Shown one piece after another: positions 1-9,874 of a stretch of DNA of 56,000 nt; the stretch's first letter is position 1; every line of letters begins with the position of its first letter. Source of the DNA: an uncultured Caulobacterales bacterium. GTDB taxonomy: Bacteria > Pseudomonadota > Alphaproteobacteria > Caulobacterales > Caulobacteraceae. The translations under genes and the position numbers were made by a program. The stretch lies in contig CAIOJR010000041.1 of the NCBI GenBank assembly GCA_903858685.1, positions 1 to 56,000 of the forward strand, written 5' to 3'. A model generated the notes under the pieces. That model was not told the DNA's origin, searched no databases, and saw nothing but the letters and a program-made list of their open reading frames with translations.

Positions 1-2
1 AT

Positions 3-686
<684 letters not shown>

Positions 687-689
687 GCG

Positions 690-1364
690 ATGACAGCACG
701 CCCTGACGCCCCATCTTCGGGTCTGATCATCGCCGTTGATGGACCGGCGGCCTCGGGAAAGGGCACGATCGCATCGGGCCTCGCGCGCGCGTTTCGCCTG
801 CCCTATCTGGACACCGGCGCCCTGTATCGCGCGGTCGGACTGGGCGTCCTGGGCGTTGGCGGCGATCCGGCTGACGCTGCGCTTGCAACCCAGGTGGCGC
901 AAGGCCTGCGTCCCGGCGAGGCGGATGAGGCCGCGATCAGGGCGCATGGGGTAGGCGAGGCGGCCAGCCTTGTCGCCGCGCATACTGGCGTGCGCGCGGC
1001 CCTGAAAACCCTGCAACAGAACTTTGCCCGCCAGCCCGGCGGCGCCGTGCTGGACGGTCGTGACATCGGCACGGTGATCGCCCCCTTCGCCACAGCCAAG
1101 CTGTTCGTTACCGCCTCGCCGGAGGTGCGCGCGGACCGGCGCTGGAAACAGCATCTGGGTCTGGGCCATGTGGTGAGCTTTGAAGAGGTTCTGGCCGACA
1201 TCGGCCAGCGCGACGCCCGGGATCGCGGTCGTGACGCCGCTCCCTTAAGGCCGGCGCAAGACGCGGTCTTGCTTGACACCACCCATTTGACTATAGAAGC
1301 CGCAGCCGATGCGGCCCGCCGCATCGTCGAGAAGGCGCGCGACGCGTCGGGTTCGTCCCGATAG
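690..1364 (+). CDS. cmk: cytidylate kinase
   Basis: Phosphorylates CMP and dCMP with ATP in the cytoplasm. The 224-residue length is normal for the family. The P-loop GPAASGKGT is at residues 18-26, followed by the YLDTGALYR segment that contacts the nucleotide, and a GRDIGTV motif near residue 125. The ATG lies three bases after the aroA stop, and the aroA-cmk-rpsA order is a common proteobacterial arrangement, which supports the assignment. Confidence 0.97.
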   Translation: MTARPDAPSSGLIIAVDGPAASGKGTIASGLARAFRLPYLDTGALYRAVGLGVLGVGGDPADAALATQVAQGLRPGEADEAAIRAHGVGEAASLVAAHTGVRAALKTLQQNFARQPGGAVLDGRDIGTVIAPFATAKLFVTASPEVRADRRWKQHLGLGHVVSFEEVLADIGQRDARDRGRDAAPLRPAQDAVLLDTTHLTIEAAADAARRIVEKARDASGSSR

Positions 1365-1539
1365 TCAAATCCAACGCGCCGTTTCCTCGGACGAGCTGTG
1401 GGCGATTTTCATACGGATGCGACGGGCGGCGCGACCTTGCGGTCGGCGCGCGCCTGCGTGTTTTCGGCTTCAACCCTTAATCCGGACCCGCTTGGCGCTG
1501 CGCAACAGAGCCCGTTGTCCGTTTCTGTCTGGAGACACC

Positions 1540-3246
1540 ATGGCTGATGACGCCAGCTTGAACCCATCCCGCGACGATTTCGCCGCACTGCTCGACGAGT
1601 CCTTCGGCGGGCGCGACATCATGGAAGGCACAGTCGTGCACGGCCATGTCGTCGCCATTGAAAAGGACTTTGTCGTTGTGGACGTCGGTCTGAAGACCGA
1701 GGGCCGCGTGCCGATGAAGGAGTTCGCCAATATGGAGGGCAAGCCGCTCCCCAAGCTTGGCGACACTGTGGAAGTCTATCTGGAGCGCGTTGAAAACGCG
1801 GCCGGGGAAGCGGTCATCAGCCGCGAAAAAGCCAAGCGCGAAGAAGCCTGGACCCGTCTGGAGGGCGTCTATGCCCGCCAGGAGCCGGTCATGGGCGCCA
1901 TTGTGGGCCGCGTGAAGGGCGGCTTCACCGTCGATCTGGGCGGCGCCTCGGCCTTCCTCCCCGGCAGCCAGGTCGATATCCGCCCCGTGCGCGATGTCGG
2001 CCCGCTGATGGGCAAGGAACAGCCCTTCGCCATCCTGAAGATGGACCGCCCCCGCGGCAATATCGTCGTGTCGCGTCGCGCCATCCTGGAAGAAGCTCGC
2101 GCTGAGCAACGCACCGAACTGGTGTCGCAACTCGCCGAGGGTGAAATCCGCGAAGGCGTGGTCAAGAACATCACCGATTACGGCGCGTTCGTGGACCTGG
2201 GCGGCATAGACGGCCTACTGCATGTCACCGATATGAGCTGGAAGCGCGTGTCCCACCCCAGCCAGGTTCTGGCTGTCGGCGACACCGTGAAGGTGCAGAT
2301 CATCAAGATCAATCCTGACACCCAACGCATCTCGCTGGGCATGAAGCAGCTCCAGTCCGACCCCTGGGACGGCGTGGAAGCCAAGTACCCCGCCGGCGCC
2401 AAGTTCACGGGCCGCATCACCAACATCACCGATTACGGCGCCTTTGTGGAGCTGGAACCGGGCGTTGAGGGTCTGGTTCACGTCTCGGAAATGTCCTGGA
2501 CCAAGAAGAACGTCCATCCGGGCAAGATCGTTTCGACCTCCCAAGAGGTCGACGTGGTCGTGCTGGACGTCGATCCGTCCAAGCGCCGCGTGTCGCTGGG
2601 CCTCAAGCAGGCTCTGCCCAACCCGTGGGAGGACTTCGTCTCCAAGCACCCGATCGGCTCCACCGTTGAAGGTGAAGTCAAGAACACCACCGAGTTCGGT
2701 CTGTTCATCGGCCTGGAAAACGACATCGACGGGATGGTCCATCTGTCCGACATCGACTGGAGCATCGCCGGCGAAGAAGCCGTGCAGCGCTACCATCGTG
2801 GCGAACTGGTGAAGGCCAAGGTCCTGGACGTGGATGTGGAAAAAGAGCGCATCTCGCTGGGCATCAAGCAGCTGGCGGGCGATCCGATGGCGGGCGACTC
2901 CTACCGCAAGGGTCAGACCGTCACCGTCACCGTGGCGGAAGTCACGACCGGCGGCGTGGAAGTGAAGTTCGGCGACGAAGCGGCGCCGATGTCCGCCTTT
3001 ATCCGCAAGTCCGACCTGTCTCGCGACCGTTCGGAACAGCGCCCTGAACGTTTCGCTGTCGGCGATCGTCTCGACGCCCAGATCACCAATATCGACAAGG
3101 CCGCACGTCGCGTCTCCCTGTCGGTCAAGGCTCTGGAAATGGCGGAAGACAAGGCCGCGATCGAACAGTTCGGCTCGTCGGACTCCGGCGCGTCGCTCGG
3201 CGACATCCTTGGTGCGGCGCTTCGAGAGAAGGCCTCCAAGGAGTAA
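1540..3246 (+). CDS. rpsA: 30S ribosomal protein S1
   Basis: RNA-binding ribosomal protein that docks mRNA on the 30S subunit. The product is 568 residues and shows six consecutive S1 (OB-fold) repeats starting near residue 28. Central repeats carry the typical DYGAFV core and end in motifs such as RISLGMKQL and RVSLGLKQA. The ATG at 1540 was chosen because it is preceded by GGAGA and gives the usual MADD-type N-terminus; the in-frame extension upstream to 1309 overlaps cmk and has no S1 features. The 175-base leader between cmk and this start may carry its own promoter or an autoregulatory element, but I could not identify one. A strong hairpin terminator follows the stop. Confidence 0.97.
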   Translation: MADDASLNPSRDDFAALLDESFGGRDIMEGTVVHGHVVAIEKDFVVVDVGLKTEGRVPMKEFANMEGKPLPKLGDTVEVYLERVENAAGEAVISREKAKREEAWTRLEGVYARQEPVMGAIVGRVKGGFTVDLGGASAFLPGSQVDIRPVRDVGPLMGKEQPFAILKMDRPRGNIVVSRRAILEEARAEQRTELVSQLAEGEIREGVVKNITDYGAFVDLGGIDGLLHVTDMSWKRVSHPSQVLAVGDTVKVQIIKINPDTQRISLGMKQLQSDPWDGVEAKYPAGAKFTGRITNITDYGAFVELEPGVEGLVHVSEMSWTKKNVHPGKIVSTSQEVDVVVLDVDPSKRRVSLGLKQALPNPWEDFVSKHPIGSTVEGEVKNTTEFGLFIGLENDIDGMVHLSDIDWSIAGEEAVQRYHRGELVKAKVLDVDVEKERISLGIKQLAGDPMAGDSYRKGQTVTVTVAEVTTGGVEVKFGDEAAPMSAFIRKSDLSRDRSEQRPERFAVGDRLDAQITNIDKAARRVSLSVKALEMAEDKAAIEQFGSSDSGASLGDILGAALREKASKE

Positions 3247-3280
3247 TATTCGCCTGCCTCGAGAATAGGCAGTCGGCCAA

Positions 3281-3314
3281 AGGCCCGTGCAGGAGACCCC
3301 TGCACGGGCCTTTT
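3281..3314 (+). terminator. Rho-independent terminator of rpsA
   Basis: A perfect 13-bp stem (3281-3293 with 3299-3311) closes a 5-base loop (AGACC) and is followed by TTTT. It starts 35 bases after the rpsA stop and ends the aroA-cmk-rpsA transcription unit before ihfB. Confidence 0.85.
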
Positions 3315-3436
3315 CGTATCCGAGGCTCAATGAGTCTGTGCATAACCCCTTGAACAAGCCGAATGTTTCGGCAATTGTCCGCCGCTGTTGGGGATGTTGA
3401 CCGGGCCACTCGCGCCCAGCCATCGGGGTCAAATAG

Positions 3437-3727
3437 ATGATCAAGTCGGAACTGATCGCCAAATTGGCGGCGGAAAATCCACATCTGACGCAAAAGGATG
3501 TCGAACGTGTCGTCGGGGTCGTGTTTGATCAAATGACGGATGCTTTGGTGGACGGCGGCCGGGTGGAGCTTCGGGGCTTTGGCGCCTTTTCGGTTCGCGC
3601 GCGTCCCGCCCGGGCCGGGCGCAACCCCCGGACCGGGGAGTCGGTGGATGTCCGCGCCAAGGCCGTACCGTTCTTCAAGAGCGGCAAGGAACTGAGAGAA
3701 CGTCTGAACGCATCGGGCGACGCCTGA
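3437..3727 (+). CDS. ihfB: integration host factor subunit beta
   Basis: Small nucleoid protein of the HU/IHF family that, with IhfA, bends DNA sharply at specific sites, including replication origins and sigma-54 promoters. The 96-residue length fits IHF-beta. The C-terminal block with NPRTGES and [14 protein letters not shown] separates it from HU. Its position directly downstream of rpsA is typical for ihfB. It is set off from rpsA by a terminator, so it probably has its own promoter in the preceding 120 bases. Confidence 0.95.
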   Translation: MIKSELIAKLAAENPHLTQKDVERVVGVVFDQMTDALVDGGRVELRGFGAFSVRARPARAGRNPRTGESVDVRAKAVPFFKSGKELRERLNASGDA

Positions 3728-3831
3728 TCGGCCAGGCCGCCAGACCAGCGGTTGACGCGCGTAGTTAATACGTTTCAACCTGTTGCAACCAGTAATGTCT
3801 GGCGCCCATCAAAGGTTGGAGCAGGTCCCAT

Positions 3832-4236
3832 ATGTCTATTTTCAGCGAATTCCGGGAATTCATCGCCAAAGGCAACGTGCTCGATCTGGCCGTAGGCGTG
3901 ATCATCGGCGGGGCCTTCGGGAAGATCGTCACAAGTCTGGTGGATCAGGTGATCATGCCGCCGATCGGGGTCCTGACCGGGGGCGTGGACTTCTCCCAGC
4001 TCAAGCTTGTTCTGAAGGCCGCTGATCCCATCAAGAAATCGGCTGAAACCGCCATTTCCTACGGCGCCTTCCTCAACACACTCATTCAATTCCTGATCGT
4101 GGCGGCGGTTATCTTCGCCGTGGTGAAGATGGCCAACAGCCTGCGCAAGACCGAGGCCGCCACAGCCGCGCCCGCGCCTGGCCCCACGCCGTCAGAGACC
4201 TTGCTGACGGAAATTCGGGACCTCTTGAAGAAATAG
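3832..4236 (+). CDS. mscL: large-conductance mechanosensitive channel
   Basis: Inner-membrane homopentameric channel that opens under membrane tension to release solutes on hypo-osmotic shock. The 134-residue product has the family signature: an amphipathic N-terminus (SIFSEFREFIAKGNVLDLAV), TM1 at about 15-40 with the small-residue gate, a periplasmic loop, TM2 at about 75-98, and a C-terminal helix ending LLTEIRDLLKK. The Ala/Pro linker before that helix is longer than in E. coli. It is a single-gene unit, convergent with the MarR gene. Confidence 0.97.
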   Translation: MSIFSEFREFIAKGNVLDLAVGVIIGGAFGKIVTSLVDQVIMPPIGVLTGGVDFSQLKLVLKAADPIKKSAETAISYGAFLNTLIQFLIVAAVIFAVVKMANSLRKTEAATAAPAPGPTPSETLLTEIRDLLKK

Positions 4237-4278
4237 CATCTCGCAAGACCGTGAACGACGAAACGCCCTGGACTCGGA

Positions 4279-4872
4279 TCAGCCGGGTTCGGGGTGCTTC
4301 TTTTTCTGTTTCTGGGCCTTCTTGTCTTTCTTCCGGTCAGACTTGGCCTTTTCGTCGCGAACCTTTTCGGCGGCCGACTTCTTTTTCTTTTCCGGTTTGG
4401 CGGCCTCATCGGAGCCAACCAGAGACTTCTCTCCGGCCTTGGCCAGATCCCGCAGCTGGTTGATGAAGGCGTCGCGCTTGGACGAGGAGAGAAGCGCCAG
4501 GATCCGTTGATCAGCGGCGGACACCTGCGGCTCTACAGCCTCCAGCACTGCGCGGCCTATGTCTGTCAGCCGGACCGTGTTGGCCCGTCCGTCCGTGGCC
4601 GATCTCTCCCGAACCAGATAATCCTTGGCGATCATGCGCGCGATCATGTCGGCCAGGGTGGAGCGATCGATCCCGGTCGCGCGAACCAGATCGGTCTGGG
4701 TCAGTCCCTCATGGGCGCTGACCGCTGCAAGGACCGCATATTGTCTTTGCGTCACGACGCCGGAGCCGGTCTCTTCTCCATAGATGTCCAGCGCCAATTG
4801 CAATGCACGGTGCAGAAGATGGCTGGGAGAACGGTCCAGACTGGCCACCGCAATCTTCGCGGACTTAGGCAT
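4279..4872 (-). CDS. MarR family transcriptional regulator with lysine-rich C-terminal tail
   Basis: Predicted dimeric winged-helix DNA-binding regulator. The MarR fold spans roughly residues 15-150 of 197: the recognition helix lies in TQTDLVRATGIDRSTLADMI and the wing in RERSATDGRANTVRLT. The ligand and targets are unknown. The unusual part is the last 45 or so residues, dominated by Lys, Glu, Asp and Ala (PEKKKKSAAEKVR followed by several KK and KKK runs), absent from ordinary 140-160 residue MarR proteins. It is likely a disordered basic extension that could add nonspecific nucleic acid affinity; that is inference. It sits tail to tail with mscL, and no divergent target gene is adjacent. 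Confidence 0.85.
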   Translation of the reverse strand: MPKSAKIAVASLDRSPSHLLHRALQLALDIYGEETGSGVVTQRQYAVLAAVSAHEGLTQTDLVRATGIDRSTLADMIARMIAKDYLVRERSATDGRANTVRLTDIGRAVLEAVEPQVSAADQRILALLSSSKRDAFINQLRDLAKAGEKSLVGSDEAAKPEKKKKSAAEKVRDEKAKSDRKKDKKAQKQKKKHPEPG

Positions 4873-4996
4873 CAGGCCCCCTTGCGTACAGACGGATCAA
4901 CCTGCCGCTTTGGCGGTTTCCTTCCGATCACCCCCTATGTAGCGGCAATCAGTGTCGGTTTGACGACAGAATTTTCCCGGGGGGCGCCGAACAAAA

Positions 4997-5623
4997 TCAC
5001 GATTCTTCGGGTTCGATCTTCGGTTCTGGATGAGATTGCGCGTGGACCAGAGCCGCCTCGCGCATGAATAATGGCGTCTGCGCCATAGCGAACACCAGGG
5101 TCAAACCGACCAGACCCGGCACGCGGAAAGCCACCCATACCTCAGTGGATTGGGTGCGCCAGATGAACTCGTTGAGCGCGGCCAGAATCAAAAAGAACAA
5201 GCCAAACCGTAGCGTAAGTTTACGCCAGCCCCTGTCCGTCAAGGGCAGCGCATCACCGATCAGCAACTTGATCGGGCTTTTGCCCCGCACCAACCCGCCC
5301 AGCATCACAAGACCCAGCACGGCGTCGATGATCGTGGTCTTCATCTTTACGATTGTCGGATCATGAAACACCAGGGTCAGGGTTCCAAAGACCAGCGCCG
5401 CACCGCCATAGATGGCGGGCAGCGGCGCAATGCGGCGCCGGATCATCAGCGACATGGCAAGGCCAATCACCGCCCCGACCACCAGGGCGAAGGTCGCCAC
5501 CAGAATTTGACGTGTCACCAGAAAGGCCACGCCAAAGGCTATGATCCCGACATAGTCCACCGCCATCTGGAAGCTGTCCAGCTTGTGGGCCGTGTGTGGC
5601 GGCGGGGACGCGGCTTGCGACAT
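4997..5623 (-). CDS. yciB: inner membrane-spanning protein YciB/IspZ (septation protein A family)
   Basis: Polytopic inner-membrane protein of 208 residues, with about five to six hydrophobic segments. Family hallmarks are DPTIVKMKTTIIDAVLG and the segment around residues 120-155 with the IKLLIGDALPLTDRGWRKLTLR core. Members interact with cell-elongation and division proteins in enterobacteria and influence envelope integrity; the molecular function is not settled. It follows ftsY on the same strand after 61 bases, so the two are probably cotranscribed. Confidence 0.93.
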   Translation of the reverse strand: MSQAASPPPHTAHKLDSFQMAVDYVGIIAFGVAFLVTRQILVATFALVVGAVIGLAMSLMIRRRIAPLPAIYGGAALVFGTLTLVFHDPTIVKMKTTIIDAVLGLVMLGGLVRGKSPIKLLIGDALPLTDRGWRKLTLRFGLFFLILAALNEFIWRTQSTEVWVAFRVPGLVGLTLVFAMAQTPLFMREAALVHAQSHPEPKIEPEES

Positions 5624-5684
5624 GAATCACGATCCAATCTGGAGGGCGCGCCCCTTGCGGCCAACCCTCGATACAAGGAATATA

Positions 5685-6692
5685 TCAGGCGACGGTTTCG
5701 TCCAGCCCCACCAGAGACCGGGCGAAGGCGGTGGCGTCAAAGGGTTGCAGGTCGTCGATCCCCTCTCCGACGCCGACCAGCTTTATGGGCACGCCGCCGG
5801 CTTCAGCCGCCGCCAGCAGCACGCCGCCGCGCGCGGTGCCGTCAAGCTTGGTCATGACCAGACCCGTCACGCCTGCGGTTCGGCCGAAGATTTCAGCCTG
5901 GCTGAGCGCATTTCGTCCGACCGTGGCGTCGAGCACCAGGAGGGTCTCGTGCGGCAGGCTTGGGTCCATCTTTTTCAGCACACGCACGACCTTGGCCAGT
6001 TCATCCATCAGACCGGACTTGTTCTGAAGGCGTCCCGCCGTATCGATCAGCACCACGTCGAAGTCTTCCGCCCGCGCCCTGGCGACAGCATCAAAGGCCA
6101 GTCCCGCCGCATCGGCGCCGGGCGGGCGAGATATGAAGGCGGCGCAGGAACGATCCGCCCAGACCTGAAGCTGCTCAATCGCCGCCGCGCGGAACGTATC
6201 GCCCGCCGCGATCAGAACCCGGGCGCCGCGACCGTGCAGGTCTGCAGCGATCTTGCCAAGGGTGGTTGTCTTGCCCGACCCATTGACCCCGACAAACAGA
6301 ACCACATAGGGCTTTGCGCCGCCCAGCGGCTCAAAGCGCGCTTCATGTGGGCGCAGTTCCGATGCAATCGCGTCGGCGAGACATTCCTTGACCTCCGCCT
6401 CGTCGGCTTCGCGCTCGAACCGGGCGCGAGCGAAGGCGGCGGTGATGCGGGCGGCGGCGGCGGCGCCGATATCGGCCTCGATCAGCATGTCTTCCAGATC
6501 ATCCAGATCTTTTTGATCCAGACGCTTCTTGGTCAGGACGCTGGCGACCTGTTCAGCCAGTCGCGCAGAAGATTTGCCCAGTCCCTGGGACAGACGCTGG
6601 AACCAGCCAGGCTTCTGGCGGCCAAAACCACCGGGCAGCGCGGCCACAATGGGCGCGTCGTCATGATCTGAACTATCGGGTGAAACCGTCAT
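5685..6692 (-). CDS. ftsY: signal recognition particle receptor FtsY
   Basis: SRP receptor GTPase that brings ribosome-nascent chain complexes to the membrane for cotranslational insertion. The product is about 335 residues with only a short N-terminal acidic region, as in other alphaproteobacteria. The N domain follows (LTKKRLDQKDLDDLEDMLIE), then the G domain with the P-loop GVNGSGKTTT near residues 135-144, DTAGRLQNK, and TKLDGTARGG. I chose the ATG at 6692; in-frame ATGs at 6704 and 6710 are equally possible, and anything farther upstream reads into low-complexity Arg-rich sequence overlapping oxyR. It precedes yciB. Confidence 0.95.
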   Translation of the reverse strand: MTVSPDSSDHDDAPIVAALPGGFGRQKPGWFQRLSQGLGKSSARLAEQVASVLTKKRLDQKDLDDLEDMLIEADIGAAAAARITAAFARARFEREADEAEVKECLADAIASELRPHEARFEPLGGAKPYVVLFVGVNGSGKTTTLGKIAADLHGRGARVLIAAGDTFRAAAIEQLQVWADRSCAAFISRPPGADAAGLAFDAVARARAEDFDVVLIDTAGRLQNKSGLMDELAKVVRVLKKMDPSLPHETLLVLDATVGRNALSQAEIFGRTAGVTGLVMTKLDGTARGGVLLAAAEAGGVPIKLVGVGEGIDDLQPFDATAFARSLVGLDETVA

Positions 6693-6747
6693 GGCCGCCT
6701 TCATACGCATCCGCCGCCGATTGGGCAAACGGACAGAAAGATTGAGC

Positions 6748-7665
6748 CTAGCGCCCCGCCCGCGGCGGAGCCTGCTGCAGGGTCTGCGCCAGAAGCTTTG
6801 CCTCAGCGCCCCGGCTGGACCCCGCGCGCCACGCCACCACCACTTCACGGCTCGGCGCGCCGTCAGACAGGGGACGCACCACGACCGGCGCCGCATCCGC
6901 CAGGCCGGCTTCGACCGCCATGGCCGGCAGAAGGGAGACGCCCAGACCGGACCCTACCATCTGCACCAGCGTATGCAGAGAGGTGGCGGCGAACCCGCCC
7001 TCCGACCCGGATGATCTATTCCCATCCAGGCTGCAGGCCGACAGGGCGTGGTCACGCATGCAGTGACCATCTTCCAGAAGGATCAGGTCGTCGCGATCAA
7101 GCACAGAGGACTCCACGCGCGTCAGGCGCGCGATTGCGTGATTGGCCGGGGCCACCGCAAAAAAGGGATCGACGAACACATCCGCATAATCGATTCCCTG
7201 CAGGTCATAGGGCAGAGCGATCAGGGCTGCATCCAGCGCTCCGCTCTTCAGGGCGGCGATCAGACGGCCCGTCAGATCTTCGCGCAGGAACAGTCGAAGA
7301 GAGGGAAACCTGTGACGCAGTTCAGGCAGAACCCTCGGTAGAAGAAACGGCGCTATGGTGGGAATGACACCCAGACGAAAACGCCCGGACAAGGGCTGGC
7401 CTGCGCTGCGCGCGACCTGCACCAGGTCCTCGGCGCGCGCCAGTATATCGCTGGCCCGCGCCACCGCCTCTTCCCCGACGGCCGTCAGGATCACGCCCGC
7501 CCGGCCGCGGTCCACGACCGGCGAGCCAAGAACCTTTTCAAGCTCAGCGACACCGGCTGACAGGGTCGGCTGGGTCACGTGGGCGGCCTCTGCGGCGCGA
7601 CTGAATGAGCCATGCTCGGCAAGAAGCTTGAGGTACTGAAGTTGGCGCAGCGTGGGGATCAACAT
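6748..7665 (-). CDS. oxyR: LysR-type hydrogen-peroxide regulator OxyR
   Basis: LysR-family regulator of 305 residues with an N-terminal winged helix (residues 1-62, FSRAAEAAHVTQPTLSAGV) and a periplasmic-binding-like sensor domain. The key evidence is the redox pair: Cys202 and Cys211 in HCMRDHALSAC, with the same nine-residue spacing as Cys199 and Cys208 of E. coli OxyR, so disulfide sensing of peroxide is expected. No catalase or peroxiredoxin gene is adjacent, so it would act in trans. Start ATG at 7665, with only 60 bases to the downstream end of the neighbouring transferase gene. Confidence 0.92.
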   Translation of the reverse strand: MLIPTLRQLQYLKLLAEHGSFSRAAEAAHVTQPTLSAGVAELEKVLGSPVVDRGRAGVILTAVGEEAVARASDILARAEDLVQVARSAGQPLSGRFRLGVIPTIAPFLLPRVLPELRHRFPSLRLFLREDLTGRLIAALKSGALDAALIALPYDLQGIDYADVFVDPFFAVAPANHAIARLTRVESSVLDRDDLILLEDGHCMRDHALSACSLDGNRSSGSEGGFAATSLHTLVQMVGSGLGVSLLPAMAVEAGLADAAPVVVRPLSDGAPSREVVVAWRAGSSRGAEAKLLAQTLQQAPPRAGR

Positions 7666-7724
7666 GATGGTTATATAGGTTAGGTCTATTCAAGGCGCAA
7701 AACCTATCGACCAAACCGACGGCC

Positions 7725-8912
7725 CTAGCCTTTCCCATCCGTCCAGGCGGCGGGTGCTGCGCTGGCATTGTCCGGATGCGACTCCAGATGACGCGCCAGT
7801 TCAGGGTCCAGGGTCGCCCAGCTGATCGTCTTGCCGACCATGGCGTAGACGAAATTGACCAGAGGGTTGCGATGACGCCCGTAATTGGTCAGGGGAATCA
7901 GACGATTGCCCAGTTCGATCTTTACCCGATAGCCCGTCTGGCCGCTTTGCAGACGACGAACACCCCGCGACAGGCACCAGTCGACACAGGCGTCCCACAG
8001 GCGGAAATAGAGCATCCAGTCCTTTGGCCGCCCATAATCCAGCCCGATGAACTTGTTGATCACCTGATCGCCCTGCAGAAAACAGAGCATGAAGGCGACC
8101 AGTCGGCCATCGTCGCGATGACGCAACAGGATGAACCAGCTTCCCTCATATTTCGCGATCTCGTCAAAGAAGCGCCGATCCAGCCGCTCGAAGCGGGTGG
8201 CGGCGCGCTCATAGGTCTGCATGAACAGGCCAAGCACCTCATCCATGACCTGGGATGGAGGGGTCTGGATCACGCTGATGTCCAGCGGCGCCTGTTCCAC
8301 ACTGCGACGGAGCTTGCGTCGAAGCTGCTGACGGTGCGACGGCTTCATCCGCGCAAAATAGTCTTCCTTGCCTGACGAGATGAAGTCGATCTCCGTGCCG
8401 GGATAGCTCACCGCCGGAAAGAAGCCCGCCTCTGACACGACCCTGGCCAGGTCGGCGGCGTCGCGGTCGATGAAATCCTTCCAGGCGATCATCCAGGCCC
8501 GGTGCTTTCGGGCTATGACGTCCAGGGCGCGACCCAGGGCGAGAAAGACGGCCGCTCTATCCTCGCCAGCGGCGACGGCTACGGAGCCTTCATCGGAACA
8601 GGGAGATCCGACAAACAGGGTTCGTTGCACAAGCAGCGACGGCAGGACGCGTCCGGCGATGCGGAACAGGGGCATGAGCTCTTCCGGCACCACCAGTTCG
8701 ATCGGCACGTCTGCGACGAACAGTGGCGCAAGCCCAACTGCCGCCCCATCCCGCTCGATCAAGGCGTAGAAAAAACGGAACTGGTCCTCCAGTCCGGACC
8801 GTTCCATGGTTTCATACCACCAGCGACCTTCCAGCGGCGGCGCAAAGCCTGAGTCCCACAAGGCGTCTGGCGCCTGGGCGGCCCCGTCGACAATCTGAAC
8901 CTGATAGCTCAA
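7725..8912 (-). CDS. GNAT/FemAB-like acyl- or aminoacyl-transferase
   Basis: A 395-residue protein resembling the Acetyltransf_6 / peptidoglycan-bridge (FemAB-like, COG2348-type) transferases. The central part has the characteristic YFARMKPSHRQQLRRKLRRS segment, then a GNAT-like core with FILLRHRDDGRLVAFMLCF. The substrate cannot be read from the sequence. The TTG start at 8912 was chosen because it gives SYQVQIVDG right after a GGGGGAGCAGG ribosome-binding site, and because it overlaps the stop codon of the preceding small transporter gene (TTGA). It is the last gene of a three-gene operon with two half-size DMT transporters, which suggests modification of a membrane-linked or exported substrate; this link is inference. 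Confidence 0.75.
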   Translation of the reverse strand: MSYQVQIVDGAAQAPDALWDSGFAPPLEGRWWYETMERSGLEDQFRFFYALIERDGAAVGLAPLFVADVPIELVVPEELMPLFRIAGRVLPSLLVQRTLFVGSPCSDEGSVAVAAGEDRAAVFLALGRALDVIARKHRAWMIAWKDFIDRDAADLARVVSEAGFFPAVSYPGTEIDFISSGKEDYFARMKPSHRQQLRRKLRRSVEQAPLDISVIQTPPSQVMDEVLGLFMQTYERAATRFERLDRRFFDEIAKYEGSWFILLRHRDDGRLVAFMLCFLQGDQVINKFIGLDYGRPKDWMLYFRLWDACVDWCLSRGVRRLQSGQTGYRVKIELGNRLIPLTNYGRHRNPLVNFVYAMVGKTISWATLDPELARHLESHPDNASAAPAAWTDGKG

Positions 8913-9241
8913 GCCTGCTCCCCCATGAAGGCCACGCCGCACAGGATCAGAACAAGTCCCGCGCCGCGCAACAGGGAAATCCGTTCGCCGAGAAATAGGC
9001 GTGAAAACAGGGCCACCGCGACAAAACTGAGGCTGCCCATGGCGAAGGCGATGCTCACATCCACCACCGTCAGGGCAAAGGTGTAGAGGAAGATCTCTAG
9101 GCCATAGGCGACGGCGCCCGCCGCGATCCAAAAGACCTTGCGGTCCGGGTGGCGGGAAGATGTCTTCCAGGCGATCTGGGCCAGGCCTTCGATCACGGCG
9201 CACAGCACAATCAGGGTCAGTCCCAGGGCGGTGCGGGTCAT
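8909..9241 (-). CDS. small DMT/SMR-like (EamA-type) membrane protein, second of a pair
   Basis: A 110-residue protein with four predicted membrane helices, the size of a single EamA/SMR repeat and similar in layout to ArnE/ArnF or EmrE. It begins MTRTALGLTLIVLCAVIEGLAQ and has the C-terminal GERISLLRGAGLVLILCGVAFM pattern typical of DMT proteins. Its ATG overlaps the stop of the preceding DMT-like gene by four bases (ATGA), and its own stop overlaps the TTG start of the transferase gene. Two unequal small DMT subunits encoded back to back usually form a heterodimer. The substrate is unknown; candidates are a lipid-linked intermediate or a small cation or drug. Confidence 0.8.
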   Translation of the reverse strand: MTRTALGLTLIVLCAVIEGLAQIAWKTSSRHPDRKVFWIAAGAVAYGLEIFLYTFALTVVDVSIAFAMGSLSFVAVALFSRLFLGERISLLRGAGLVLILCGVAFMGEQA

Positions 9242-9669
9242 GAGGGGTTAAGGGTGTTATGCTCGGTCCGGGCTACAAGGACGACGCCGATCAGGATCAG
9301 CGCCATCCCGGCCAGGCGCCCGGGCGTAAGGGCCTCATGCAGCCAGAGCGCAGAGACAGCCGCCACGGACAGGTAGCTCAGGGCGGTGATCGGCAAGGCG
9401 TAGGAGACGTCCGCATCATCCAGCACCTTGAGCCAGTTCGCCATCTGGGCCGCGATCATGACGCCGACGGCGATAAACAAGGGCTGGTGCGCCGCCGCGA
9501 TCATGGCCCCAAGCGGGTCGACCGGGGCGGTGACGGGCAGGCTCTGGGCCGCCCGCTTCCATATGGTCTGCACGGCGGTGTCCAGCCCGATGGCCAGGCC
9601 AAGTCCGAGCACGAGTCGCGGCGGAAGCCCGCGTCGCCCGGGCCGTGTCTGATGGTTTTCGGTTCCCAT
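9238..9669 (-). CDS. small DMT/EamA-like membrane protein, first of a pair
   Basis: About 143 residues with a short cytoplasmic N-terminus (MGTENHQTRPGRRGLPPR) followed by four predicted helices: one near 22-40, one after the loop with AHQPLFIAVGVMIAAQ, then YALPITALSYLSVAAVSALWL and LAGMALILIGVVLVA. The ALPITALSYLSV and LHEALTPGR segments are typical DMT features. The start ATG at 9669 is preferred over farther-upstream options that lack membrane-protein character; no clear ribosome-binding site was seen. It heads the operon with the second DMT-like gene and the transferase. Confidence 0.75.
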   Translation of the reverse strand: MGTENHQTRPGRRGLPPRLVLGLGLAIGLDTAVQTIWKRAAQSLPVTAPVDPLGAMIAAAHQPLFIAVGVMIAAQMANWLKVLDDADVSYALPITALSYLSVAAVSALWLHEALTPGRLAGMALILIGVVLVARTEHNTLNPS

Positions 9670-9780
9670 GAATGGTGTTTGGCTCAGGGCTGCGTCCGGG
9701 GCAAGGCCAAGGATGGTTCCCTTAAGGCAACAGATGCGCGTTTCCACCAAGCGGCAATCGGGTGCAGCGCGTCCATGGTG

Positions 9781-9809
9781 TTGACAATTCAGGCTTTCCG
9801 GCGTGAGAA
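9781..9809 (+). promoter_or_regulatory. possible sigma-70 type promoter for argDF
   Basis: TTGACA at 9781-9786, 17-base spacer, TGAGAA at 9804-9809, 66 bases before the argD ATG. The -35 is perfect and the -10 is weak. Assignment is by pattern only. Confidence 0.4.
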
Positions 9810-9874
9810 GAGCGACTTCTGTAACGCCCCGACGTCGCCCGGCGCGCCGGGGCTTTTGCATTTGGGAGCCCACC

